Below are positions 52,202 through 60,964 of a stretch of 64,000 nucleotides of DNA, piece by piece. Source of the DNA: DASZWJ01 sp963813895 (lineage in GTDB: Bacteria; Pseudomonadota; Gammaproteobacteria; JAURND01). The position numbers were made by a program, and so were the translations under genes. Every line of letters starts with the position of its first letter. Position 1 is the first letter of the stretch. The DNA lies in NCBI GenBank assembly GCA_963813895.1, contig CAWFAS010000002.1, positions 1 through 64,000 on the forward strand. The letters are read 5' to 3'. The notes beneath the pieces were generated by a model. It saw only the letters and a list, made by a program, of their open reading frames with translations, searched no databases and was not told the DNA's origin.

Positions 52202-53568
52202 CCAAACCCTTGATTTAGCGCCTCCTGCAGATGTTGGACGCCTATTATTTCTATATCTGCATTTAACTTGTTCTTAGGCATATTTCCCTTGGGCACGATC
52301 GCTCGCTTAAATCCATGTTTAGCCGCTTCTCGCAATCGTTCTTGGCCGCTTTGTACCGGCCTGATTTCACCCGCCAAACCCATTTCGCCAAAAATAACTA
52401 AATCGCTCGCCAATGGGCGATTTTTTAGACTAGATAAAACGGCAAATACTTGAGCGAGATCTGCAGCCGTTTCAAAGACTCGTACTCCTCCGACCACATT
52501 TACAAATACATCTTGGTTATAGGTGACCACTCCACCGTGACGGTGCAATACTGCCAGCAGCATAGCTAAGCGGTTTTGTTCCAAACCCACTGTAACACGG
52601 CGGGGATTGCCTCCATGACATTCATCAACTAAAGCTTGTACTTCTACCAGTAATGGCCTACTACCCTCCCAGCTCACCATCACAACGCTCCCAGGGATAG
52701 GAGCATCATAGTGCGACAGGAAAATAGCAGAAGGATTGGTCACTTCTCTCAGCCCTCGCTCACTCATAGCAAAAATCCCCAGCTCATTAGCAGCCCCAAA
52801 ACGGTTTTTTACTGCACGGATTACCCTGAAACGGCTATCACGTTCTCCTTCAAAATATAATACCGTATCCACCATATGCTCAAGTACCCGGGGGCCGGCC
52901 AAAGTCCCTTCTTTAGTCACGTGCCCCACTAGAAATAGAGCCACATTAGCTTGCTTAGCATAACGCACCAGCTGGGCGGTACTTTCGCGCACTTGGCTGA
53001 CGCTGCCGGGTGCTGAAGTTAATGCGTCTGTAAATAAGGTCTGTACAGAATCAATGACTACTATATTGGGAGCGTGTTGCTGCGTGACTGCAATAATCCT
53101 TTCCACATGAGTCTCAGCTAATAATTGCAAATGCTGTTGTGGCAGCTCTAGGCGGCGCGCCCGCAAGGTTATCTGCTGCAATGATTCTTCACCGGTGACA
53201 TAGAGCGCTTTATGGTGCTGACTTAAATAACACATGGTTTGTATGAGTAAAGTGGATTTACCAATGCCTGGATCCCCTCCTATCAGTACCACCGATCCCG
53301 GCACCAACCCACCCCCCAAAACCCGATCCAACTCTTCAGAGCCTGCTGATAAGCGCTCCTGAGCCAATAATGGCACATCGCATAAACTAGTCACTAGAGA
53401 TCCGCTGGCTGCTGCATAACCTGTACTGGCGGCCACTGGGGAGGTTTTTCCAGCAGAGATTACCTCTTCAATAAAACTATTCCAACTTCCGCAATCAGTG
53501 CATTGCCCCAACCATTTTGGTGACTGGCTTCCGCACTGTTCGCAGACATAAATTTGCTTTAATTTCAT
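52198..53568 (-). CDS. radA: DNA repair protein RadA
   Basis: A 456-aa RecA-like protein (Sms). N-terminal zinc finger YVCEQCGSQSPKWLGQCTDC, Walker A VLIGGDPGIGKSTLLIQ (about residue 100), Walker B VVIDSVQTLF, the RadA-specific KNRFG motif in RAVKNRFGAANELGIF, and a Lon-protease-like C-terminal domain (DVFVNVVGGVRVFETAADLA; FGEMGLAGEIRPVQSG). It drives branch migration of recombination intermediates and helps process stalled forks. The length is standard. The stop codon lies in the shell-D element end. Confidence 0.95.
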   Translation of the reverse strand: MKLKQIYVCEQCGSQSPKWLGQCTDCGSWNSFIEEVISAGKTSPVAASTGYAAASGSLVTSLCDVPLLAQERLSAGSEELDRVLGGGLVPGSVVLIGGDPGIGKSTLLIQTMCYLSQHHKALYVTGEESLQQITLRARRLELPQQHLQLLAETHVERIIAVTQQHAPNIVVIDSVQTLFTDALTSAPGSVSQVRESTAQLVRYAKQANVALFLVGHVTKEGTLAGPRVLEHMVDTVLYFEGERDSRFRVIRAVKNRFGAANELGIFAMSERGLREVTNPSAIFLSHYDAPIPGSVVMVSWEGSRPLLVEVQALVDECHGGNPRRVTVGLEQNRLAMLLAVLHRHGGVVTYNQDVFVNVVGGVRVFETAADLAQVFAVLSSLKNRPLASDLVIFGEMGLAGEIRPVQSGQERLREAAKHGFKRAIVPKGNMPKNKLNADIEIIGVQHLQEALNQGFG

Positions 53569-53601
53569 AATATTATATGGAAGGGGTGATTTAATTGATG
53601 G

Positions 53602-56600
53602 TTAATTGCCGCTATTGTTATTACTCGGTGGCGAATAACCACTATTGTTCAACTCATCTGAAACTGATGATGGAGAAGAATGACTAGTGCTGCTCGAAGA
53701 TATGCTATTACTGAACGTCGCGAAAGGGTTATCCCCCATTGAATATGGCAATAACAGTGAAGAATTGCTTATTCTCGCGGGAGTAGGGTCATTTCGGTTT
53801 GCTTGTTTTTCCTCTTCGTCGTCCTCGTCCTCTAGATCACTATCTGCTTCTCTATACCATTCTTTGGCTTTTTTAAAATCCATATCTACGCCGATTCCAT
53901 ATTCATAACACCTAGCCACATGATATATCGCTGTTGGACTGCCTGAGCTCGCTGCTAACTGGTAGTTTTTAAAAGCTTCTTGTAGATTCTTTTCTACGCC
54001 GACCCCATTTTCATAACACCTACCCAAATGATATTTCGCTGTTAGATTGCCTAAGCTTACTGCTAACTGGTAGCATTTAAAAGCTTCTTCTGGATTCTTT
54101 CCTACGCCGATCCCATTTTCATAACACCTACCCACTTCATATATTGCTCGTGGATGTTGTTTTTTTGCTGCTGAGTAATAGCATGCAAAAGCTGCTTTTA
54201 GATCCTTTTTTACTCCGGTTCCAAATTCATAATGGTGACCTGTGGTCCATTGCGATAGGGGATCGCATTTCACAGAAAAATTTTGAAACGCTTCCTTGTG
54301 CCGTTCTGCCTTCTTTGCTTCTTCTTGCGTTGTATCATTGTTGCGTGTTGTATCTAAAGTTAATTTGCTATCCCACCTGCAAAAAGAATTTCCTGCCAAT
54401 GAAGGGATATTATTACTTGCTTGTTTTTTGTCTTTAGAAGAATTTAAATGCTCGATTACATGATTTATATGTGTTTGGGCGAATTGATTTTCAGTGTCAG
54501 CAAATTTTTCCGAGATAGCACGTAAATATTGCTGTGCGGACATATCACCCTTTTCAGCAGCAGGTCTACAAAAAGCTATAATGGATTTTAAATACTCCTG
54601 TCCTGATTCGTAATCGACTTTGGCGGTAGATATCACCGCATTTATTATAGTATTTAAACATTCTTCTGCTAGTTTATTTTTGGACTTAAGACCTTCTAAT
54701 ATAAAGCCTAAATCCACAAGAGGGACTGCAGCAGACGTAATTATGCTCACTATAGTGTGAAATTGCCTTTGTAGGTCTGCCAACTCATTTAAAACTGCTT
54801 GACCGATAATGAGTAAAAGAGCGTCTGTGATTTTATTTAAATGACTACTAGTATGATCTGCTGTAATCACCTCTTTGCCGACCATAAATGAAAGCGTATT
54901 TATTGCAAGATTTAAATTTTTTTTGTTAATTTGAGAACTATTAAAAGCTGACAAAAAAGACTGTGTTATACAGTCTAATATGGAGCATAAGTATGTTTTT
55001 GCACATTCATTTCCAGCAATGACGGCAGATTTAAGAAATTCTATTAGAGAGTCTAACGAATCAAACTGCCGAGGAGATTGAAGTTTTGTTTTATTGTCAT
55101 CCAATCCTGCAGTATCCTGCTGCTGATTATTTTTTAACTGTATTGTTGCACCGGCAGCAACTAGTATTTCTATTAGCTCAGGATTGCCATAGGTGCTCTG
55201 AGCGATGGCTTTCTGCAATGGTGTTTCACCGTTTTCATCGGCACGATTGACATGATCGACATTTCCTTCCAATATCAATTTAACAATGGCTGGGGATTGA
55301 TCAGATGGCAGATTAGTTATTGTCCATAGGATTAGTGATGGTGTTTCTCTCGATAGGGAGCTAAAGTCTTTTATTTTCAGATCATGATCGGAGTTTAATG
55401 TTGTGTTTAACAACAATTGTCCAGTATCAAAATATCCTTTTGCCAATGCGCTTTTAATTAGATTTGCGCTAGCTCTCACTTTGCTTGCGGTAGCTAATTG
55501 CTTAGCTATTGTCTGTTTACCGCTTTCTATGGCTTCTAGTAATTCTAAATGTTCAGGTTCAGCACCACTATTTAACAAATAGTTCACAATGACCGATCGG
55601 CCGGATCTAACCGCCAAGAGTAATGGGGTCTCACCATTGTTTGCAGGGGTCCGCAATGATTTTTTCGATATATTATCTAATTCTATTAAAAATCTAACCA
55701 TTTCAGCATCCCCTTTGAAAATAGCAGCCATTAGTGCGTTTCTACCTTTTGCATCGGTAACGTGGGGGTTTATTTTAGAATTCTTTTGCAACCATTTAAG
55801 CGTATCTGTCGTACATTGTTCCGCCATTTTGATCAGTAAAGGCTGATTGCCTGACAGCTGCGCATTAATAAGGCTTAACAATTCATCAGTATTTTGAATC
55901 TCAGAAAAATTCGCTTTTTCGTCTAGAGAAAGTGATGATTCTTTTTTCGGTATAAGTTTGGCGTCTTTTAATTTCGGTGCTTGATTGAAATTTAGCATTC
56001 TATTAAACAACAATTGCGCAATCGGAAAGTGTCTTGCTTTTAATGCGCTTTCAAATGCAAACTGACTCACCATACCTACTCTAGATAATTGATCAACCAT
56101 TTCATAGTCACGGCGTTTGATTGTTTCTTGCAATTCTGACTCCCCGGGTTTAGCGCCGCTTTGTATTAAATAATTCACAATATCCATGCGGCCGGATCTG
56201 ATTGCTAGGTGTAATGGAGTAGCACGATCTTTTGCAATGGCCTGCAATGATTTTTTTTCTGGTGTTTTATCTAATCCAACTAAGTGCCTTACTATTTCAG
56301 CATCAGCTTTGAGAATGGCGACCATCAAAGCATTTCTACCTTTTTCATCGATAACATGAGGGTCTAGGTCTATTTTAGAATTATTTTGCAACCATATTAG
56401 GGCGCTGGTCGTAAGTTGTTCAGCCATTTTGATCAGCAAAGGTTGTTCACCCGGCAGTTGTGCATCCACAAATTTTAACAATGCATCGGTATCTTGAGCC
56501 TTATCAACATTCACTTTTTTATCGAGCGGAGTAGAATCAGGAGCCGTGGTATTATCTTTCAATTGTAGTGACTGTATTTTTTCAAATAAACTAGCACAGA

Positions 56601-58443
56601 TTTCAAAATGGCCATTGCGCGCAGCTAATTCGGCGGCTGTCAGTCCTCTTTTGTTTGGCGCTTGAACGTCCATTTTTTCCAGATACTCTTTAAACGTCTT
56701 ATTATCACCCCGCTCCGCGGCTTGCATGAAAATCAATTGATTCTTTGCTGGTATAATTTTGTCAGAATTGGATAGTTTTTCGTCACCGTTCTTTTCGGCG
56801 AATTGTCTCATCTTTGTTGCAAGTATTTCCCAAATTTCAAAAAAGCCATTTTCAGCAGCTAGGTCCATCACAGTACAGCCGTAGTCGTCAGTTAAAGTAA
56901 AATCAGCATCTGCTTTAATTAAAGCTCGTACTATATCTATATGGCCATAGATACAGGCAAGCATAAGAGGAGTTTGATGAAATTCATCTTTTCTATCAAG
57001 ATCGGCTTGATGGCTAATTAATATTTCAACAATATTTAATCGATTATGAGCAGCGGCATATGTCAGAGCGGTCCATCCCCTGTGATTGGCTTTGTCAATG
57101 TCAGCTTTTTTTTCAAACAGAAATTTTACAATCTCTTCATGATTATAAATAACGGCAAAAATAAGCGGCGTATTTCCATTTCGATTTGACTTGTTTATCG
57201 AATCGCCCTTTTTGAGAAAAAATTCGACAAATTCTTTATTGCCATTGATGACCGCACCTAAAAGGGGACTGAAATGATTGCTAGCTATAATCTTTTCATC
57301 CTGATTCATGGAAGATAGAAATAGCTGCATTAGCTCTGTGTCATTATTATAGCTGGCTTGTGTTAGGACCGTTATACCGAGAGCACCATAAGCTATTTGG
57401 GGGCTCAAAGAAAAGTTTTTCGATTGTCGTAATACCTTGAGAATATCATCGCGATGCTCTCTATAGAACCGTCTGTTGGCAAGCATTCTTACAATGCCGC
57501 CTTCCATCATTAACTCCCCAGGTTTTTCCGCCAGGATTTTTCTAAAATGCTCAAAGGGTTTTTTTTGGGGTGTTCCTTTTAACTCTGATTGATTTTCTTG
57601 AATCAAATACCACACATTCAATGAAAAGCTAGTGTCAAAACTATCAAATATTTGGTTTGCCAAATCACTAATATCTAGGCAGAATTTTTCATTTTCATAG
57701 CTGCAGCCAATTTCACAGACTTCATCTTCATCAAGATTACAGTCATATAAAAACCAGCCCTGCATATATTCATCGTAACGTATGGACCCAGTATGATATC
57801 CATCTTCTATTATGCATGGATTTTTGGACAAAATACGTTTAGTGTCATCATCATCCAAGCTAAGAATTAAATTTTCTGGCGTGAAATATCCAGCAATCGT
57901 GTCTTGATTAGCAATTTTTAAAATAATATTTTCAGGCGATAACAGTGGTTCGCTCAAAGGAGCTTTTGGTAGAGCTATTGAGATATGTTTTTCAGGCGTA
58001 TCCTGAGTTAAACCGATAAAGGGCGAATCAATAGAAGTCAGAAAATTACTCAATTGTGCAGGAAATATTGCGTTTATTGCTTCAATGAGAATTGCCCGTA
58101 AGGTAGTTGCAGGGGCAAAGTCTCCAATAAAAATTGGATTATCTAAATCCGCTTCATTTTCACGCCAGTTGGCAATATGATATAATTTGGCATTCCATGA
58201 GTTGGGTGCGCCTTGCCGCGCATTATCCGGCAATTGTCCAATAGCATTTTTCACCGCAAACCCATAGCAAAACCAAATGCCATAGTGCTCAACATCTTTT
58301 TGAAACCTTAGGAAAGCTTTATAGGGTTTACTCCCAGGCTCTAATTGATTTAAGACTATTTTTAAATACGCCCTAAGTTTTGGCACAATAATTTCTTGAC
58401 TTTTATTTGCACTATATTTTTCTCTTTTGAATTCAGTGCTCAT
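53602..58443 (-). CDS. Giant ankyrin/Sel1-repeat protein, effector-like
   Basis: A 1613-aa protein without a signal peptide. Residues 1-~370 form a non-repeat domain. Ankyrin repeats run ~384-550 (GNTPLIFAVIYNHEEIVKFL; GWTALTYAAAHNRLNIVEIL). Residues ~650-850 and ~852-1050 are two copies of a 200-residue ankyrin module, each starting QPLLIKMAEQ. More ankyrin near 1110-1140 (GETPLQKAIAQSTYGNPELI), a helical region, then Sel1 repeats ~1401-1524 (IYEVGRCYENGIGVGKNPEE) and a Ser/Asn-rich tail. Such repeat proteins bind other proteins; in intracellular bacteria they are frequently type IV effectors. Role here unknown. Confidence 0.85.
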   Translation of the reverse strand: MSTEFKREKYSANKSQEIIVPKLRAYLKIVLNQLEPGSKPYKAFLRFQKDVEHYGIWFCYGFAVKNAIGQLPDNARQGAPNSWNAKLYHIANWRENEADLDNPIFIGDFAPATTLRAILIEAINAIFPAQLSNFLTSIDSPFIGLTQDTPEKHISIALPKAPLSEPLLSPENIILKIANQDTIAGYFTPENLILSLDDDDTKRILSKNPCIIEDGYHTGSIRYDEYMQGWFLYDCNLDEDEVCEIGCSYENEKFCLDISDLANQIFDSFDTSFSLNVWYLIQENQSELKGTPQKKPFEHFRKILAEKPGELMMEGGIVRMLANRRFYREHRDDILKVLRQSKNFSLSPQIAYGALGITVLTQASYNNDTELMQLFLSSMNQDEKIIASNHFSPLLGAVINGNKEFVEFFLKKGDSINKSNRNGNTPLIFAVIYNHEEIVKFLFEKKADIDKANHRGWTALTYAAAHNRLNIVEILISHQADLDRKDEFHQTPLMLACIYGHIDIVRALIKADADFTLTDDYGCTVMDLAAENGFFEIWEILATKMRQFAEKNGDEKLSNSDKIIPAKNQLIFMQAAERGDNKTFKEYLEKMDVQAPNKRGLTAAELAARNGHFEICASLFEKIQSLQLKDNTTAPDSTPLDKKVNVDKAQDTDALLKFVDAQLPGEQPLLIKMAEQLTTSALIWLQNNSKIDLDPHVIDEKGRNALMVAILKADAEIVRHLVGLDKTPEKKSLQAIAKDRATPLHLAIRSGRMDIVNYLIQSGAKPGESELQETIKRRDYEMVDQLSRVGMVSQFAFESALKARHFPIAQLLFNRMLNFNQAPKLKDAKLIPKKESSLSLDEKANFSEIQNTDELLSLINAQLSGNQPLLIKMAEQCTTDTLKWLQKNSKINPHVTDAKGRNALMAAIFKGDAEMVRFLIELDNISKKSLRTPANNGETPLLLAVRSGRSVIVNYLLNSGAEPEHLELLEAIESGKQTIAKQLATASKVRASANLIKSALAKGYFDTGQLLLNTTLNSDHDLKIKDFSSLSRETPSLILWTITNLPSDQSPAIVKLILEGNVDHVNRADENGETPLQKAIAQSTYGNPELIEILVAAGATIQLKNNQQQDTAGLDDNKTKLQSPRQFDSLDSLIEFLKSAVIAGNECAKTYLCSILDCITQSFLSAFNSSQINKKNLNLAINTLSFMVGKEVITADHTSSHLNKITDALLLIIGQAVLNELADLQRQFHTIVSIITSAAVPLVDLGFILEGLKSKNKLAEECLNTIINAVISTAKVDYESGQEYLKSIIAFCRPAAEKGDMSAQQYLRAISEKFADTENQFAQTHINHVIEHLNSSKDKKQASNNIPSLAGNSFCRWDSKLTLDTTRNNDTTQEEAKKAERHKEAFQNFSVKCDPLSQWTTGHHYEFGTGVKKDLKAAFACYYSAAKKQHPRAIYEVGRCYENGIGVGKNPEEAFKCYQLAVSLGNLTAKYHLGRCYENGVGVEKNLQEAFKNYQLAASSGSPTAIYHVARCYEYGIGVDMDFKKAKEWYREADSDLEDEDDEEEKQANRNDPTPARISNSSLLLPYSMGDNPFATFSNSISSSSTSHSSPSSVSDELNNSGYSPPSNNNSGN

Positions 58444-58466
58444 GTCAGGGTACCCGGATTTTGTCT

Positions 58467-58727
58467 TTAGTTGAAATGATGAAATCGAACAATCGCTTCA
58501 AATACAATATCGCAAATCTTCCCTGATTTTTCCCATACTGTTTCGGGTAGTGCTGTAAAACCATCTTGGCGAACTAAGTTAAAAATTGGGTTGTTCCAGG
58601 TATGATTATCCACCAACCTAAAGTTAGGATATTTTGCCAATTCTTTCGCAGTCGTCAGTTTTCCAACGCCAGCAAAACCCATTAACAAAACAATGCAATT
58701 TTCAAAATGATAATGGTTATCGCTCAA
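58467..58727 (-). pseudogene. P-loop kinase-like protein, N-terminal fragment
   Basis: An 86-aa frame begins with a nucleotide-binding P-loop, IVLLMGFAGVGKLTTAKELA (G-x-x-G-x-G-K-x-T), followed by RLVDNHTWNNPIFNLVRQDG, typical of a shikimate-kinase-like or AAA_33/Zeta-type small kinase. It ends after one more helix, where about 90 residues of lid and core should follow. Probably truncated, with the ankyrin gene now directly downstream. Confidence 0.6.
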
Positions 58728-58766
58728 GACGCCTGTGCCTCCGTTGGGGATTTCATTATCTCCCCA

Positions 58767-59690
58767 TCATAGATATCTTTTAAACCATTGCCCAGCTTCC
58801 TCCGAGGATGCGGTAAATTGATCCTGGTACGCTGAAAAATGTCCTCCGGGAAATAAGCGCAATTGCTTAATTTCTCTGGCGCGATTAAAGGCCTCCAGTT
58901 CTTTATCAGTCATTGCCACCACATCGTTCTGTGCCACCAACATCAGAAGCGGCGTTGGCGCAATACGCTCTATATATGAGCCTGGCTCGTATTCAGAATA
59001 CATTTCCACAGAACGCAATGTTACCTCATTACGCCATTTTTCAAACCGCCATTGATCACTGGCAGGCGCACTTTTTCCAGTGAAAAAGTCCCAGGCATCT
59101 GAACTGCTATGCGACGCTTGGCCTTTGGCCTCTGGATCGGTAATCATAGGCACCATTTTCGGAGGCAAACCTTTAAAACGATTCATTCTATCTTGATTAA
59201 ATTGCTCTCGTAAATTATCTAAATCACCAGGCTGTAATCTGCGCAACGTAGCTTCCCAACCCGAAATAGTCGGCACTTGTGAAACTACGCATTTTACTCT
59301 TTTATCAAGGGCAGTAACCACTAAAACATGACCTCCCGAATAACTGGAGCCCCATATGCCAATCCTGCTTGGATCAACAAAGGGCTGGGTTTGCATAAAA
59401 GTAATGGCGTGCCGATAATCTCTGACTTGTTGCCAAGGATCTAGCTCTTGCCTAGGTGACCCCTCACTATCACCAAAATTGCGATTATCATACACCAAAA
59501 CGGCAAATCCCAGCTTAACAAAAACCTCTGCATATTTGTCGAGATAAAGTTCTTTGATACAATTGTAGCCGTGCGTCATTACTATAGCGGGGACAGGTTT
59601 AGTCACTTGGGTAGGCTGATATATCCAGCCTCTGAGCAAAACTCCTTCTGCATTAAATTCGATATTCTCTACATGGTAATGTTCATTCAT
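58767..59690 (-). CDS. Alpha/beta hydrolase (acetyl-xylan-esterase/dienelactone-like)
   Basis: About 307 aa from ATG 59690 (MNEHYHVENIEFNAEGVLLR), with AGAGGA upstream; a longer frame to 59828 runs through the divergent TetR gene. Features: AIVMTHGYNCIKELYLDKYA (oxyanion HG), FAVLVYDNRNFGDSEGSPRQ, the nucleophile elbow IGIWGSSYSGGHVLVVTALD (G-x-S-x-G), and PTPLLMLVAQNDVVAMTD with the acid; the His is in LFPGGHFSAYQ. An esterase or hydrolase of unknown substrate, likely controlled by the adjacent TetR. Confidence 0.88.
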   Translation of the reverse strand: MNEHYHVENIEFNAEGVLLRGWIYQPTQVTKPVPAIVMTHGYNCIKELYLDKYAEVFVKLGFAVLVYDNRNFGDSEGSPRQELDPWQQVRDYRHAITFMQTQPFVDPSRIGIWGSSYSGGHVLVVTALDKRVKCVVSQVPTISGWEATLRRLQPGDLDNLREQFNQDRMNRFKGLPPKMVPMITDPEAKGQASHSSSDAWDFFTGKSAPASDQWRFEKWRNEVTLRSVEMYSEYEPGSYIERIAPTPLLMLVAQNDVVAMTDKELEAFNRAREIKQLRLFPGGHFSAYQDQFTASSEEAGQWFKRYL

Positions 59691-59749
59691 GGCATAATCC
59701 TCTGGTAGTAATTTATTGAAAGTATTATATATTAATTTTGGCCCAATGT

Positions 59750-59768
59750 AAACTATACGGTGTAGTTT
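59750..59768. promoter_or_regulatory. Candidate TetR operator
   Basis: AAACTATAC-G-GTGTAGTTT, a 19-bp palindrome with one mismatch per half, ends 1 bp before the TetR start and 60 bp before the divergent hydrolase gene. Size and place fit a TetR dimer that controls both. Confidence 0.55.
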
Positions 59769-59769
59769 T

Positions 59770-60393
59770 ATGAATGACAACCTTTCGCGTTCAGAAATTA
59801 AACATGAAGCCATCCTTGTGGCCGCCAAAAAAGTATTTTTAACCCAAGGCTATAATCTTGCCAGCATGGATCAAATCGCCTCTGAAGCCAATGTTTCTAA
59901 AAGAACGGTTTATGATCATTTTGAAACTAAAAAAAATCTTTTTGAATCTATGCTCATTGCACATTGGCAAGCTGTTTCAATCTCTTATCAACAATTATTT
60001 ATAGAATCAGATTCCATTGCTGTTCAATTAACACTATTTGCAAAAGCCTTCTTGAAGTTTATATATCAAACTGATACGGTCGCACTATTTAGACTGCTCA
60101 TAGCAGAAAGCAATCAATTCCCGGATTTGGCCAGCGAAATTGTTATTGATAAGAAAGCGCCTTTTACACGATTATTAGTGCAATTTTTAGATAGTAAGAA
60201 GAGTAGCGGTGAGTTGTCTATAGACAATCCCGAACGTTCGGCTGCTTATTTTATAGGTATGCTAAAGGAGTACCATTTTTGGCCTATGATGCTTGGATTT
60301 ACTAAACAAAAACAATTATCTCATCAAAGCAGTTTTATTGATGATGTGGTCAGAGTATTTCTTAAAGCATATCACCCATTGCCTCAACTTTAG
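59770..60393 (+). CDS. TetR/AcrR family regulator
   Basis: A 207-aa repressor. Helix-turn-helix at residues ~30-60: YNLASMDQIASEANVSKRTV then YDHFETKKNLFESM, the canonical TetR recognition helix. C-terminal TetR_C_7/AefR-like domain (LFRLLIAESNQFPDLASEIV; RSAAYFIGMLKEYHFWPMML). Divergent from the alpha/beta hydrolase, with a palindrome overlapping its own promoter, so autoregulation and control of the hydrolase are likely. Ligand unknown. Confidence 0.9.
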   Translation: MNDNLSRSEIKHEAILVAAKKVFLTQGYNLASMDQIASEANVSKRTVYDHFETKKNLFESMLIAHWQAVSISYQQLFIESDSIAVQLTLFAKAFLKFIYQTDTVALFRLLIAESNQFPDLASEIVIDKKAPFTRLLVQFLDSKKSSGELSIDNPERSAAYFIGMLKEYHFWPMMLGFTKQKQLSHQSSFIDDVVRVFLKAYHPLPQL

Positions 60394-60525
60394 GAAGCGC
60401 CTCACAAAGGTCTGTCTTTTTGACCAATCTGTAACTGTAAAACGGTATATTAGTAATGGTTAATATTAGTCTCCATAATATGCTGGTTTTAGGATAAGAA
60501 AAAATGTGCATGTTCCGTAAAAAAA

Positions 60526-60583
60526 CTTAAGAAAAAAAACTTAAGAAAACAAAACTTAAGAAAAACCTTAAGAAAAACTTAAG
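60526..60583. repeat. Five CTTAAG hexamers separated by A-tracts
   Basis: CTTAAG at 60526, 60540, 60555, 60567 and 60578, each followed by 4-8 A residues; steps of 14, 15, 12 and 11 bp. It ends 7 bp before the -35 box of the leu promoter. It may be an UP element or bent DNA, or a multi-site operator. Confidence 0.65.
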
Positions 60584-60590
60584 AAAAACC

Positions 60591-60619
60591 TTTACAAATC
60601 AAGCAATTTCAGTTACAAT
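60591..60619 (+). promoter_or_regulatory. Sigma-70 promoter of the leu operon
   Basis: TTTACA at 60591-60596 and TACAAT at 60614-60619 with an exact 17-bp spacer, 36 bp before the leader ORF start. The strongest promoter match seen in the window. Confidence 0.7.
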
Positions 60620-60654
60620 TACGCTTTAAATCTACAATTTAGTTGAGGTATTTT

Positions 60655-60771
60655 ATGAGCTGTCCACCGAACATAAATCAAGGTAACTTTATAATTAAGC
60701 ATCCAAACTATACCTGCCACTTCAGCCGCACTCACCTCCTCCTCTCCCTGCGACTTACGCACTCAAATTGA
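60655..60771 (+). CDS. leuL: leu operon leader peptide (attenuator candidate)
   Basis: A 38-codon ORF starts at ATG 60655 with TTGAGG upstream. The product MSCPPNINQGNFIIKHPNYT ends with HFSRTHLLLSLRLTHSN, which holds five leucines within seven codons (CTC CTC CTC TCC CTG CGA CTT). CTC is uncommon in this AT-rich sequence, as expected if stalling at scarce Leu-tRNA regulates the operon. Downstream, GCCTT at 60893 and at 60916 could compete for AAGGC at 60926-60930, but no U-rich terminator is clear. It precedes leuA by 193 bp. Confidence 0.6.
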   Translation: MSCPPNINQGNFIIKHPNYTCHFSRTHLLLSLRLTHSN

Positions 60772-60964
60772 TACTTCATTAATTATTGCTGAAACTATAT
60801 ACCCACAGCAAAAATGATCTTAAACTATTTTAATATAACAGCTAACCAGACAGCATAACACTTGTATCTGTTTAGTTATCAATGCGCATTTTGCCTTTAT
60901 AAAAATAAAACTTTAGCCTTAAATGAAGGCATTGCCATTGCCATTTCTGAATTGGAGAGAGCAT

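Noticed and set aside
60526..60583. CTTAAG array as a CRISPR
   Set aside because: Spacings of 5-9 bp are far too short for spacers, and no cas genes are near.
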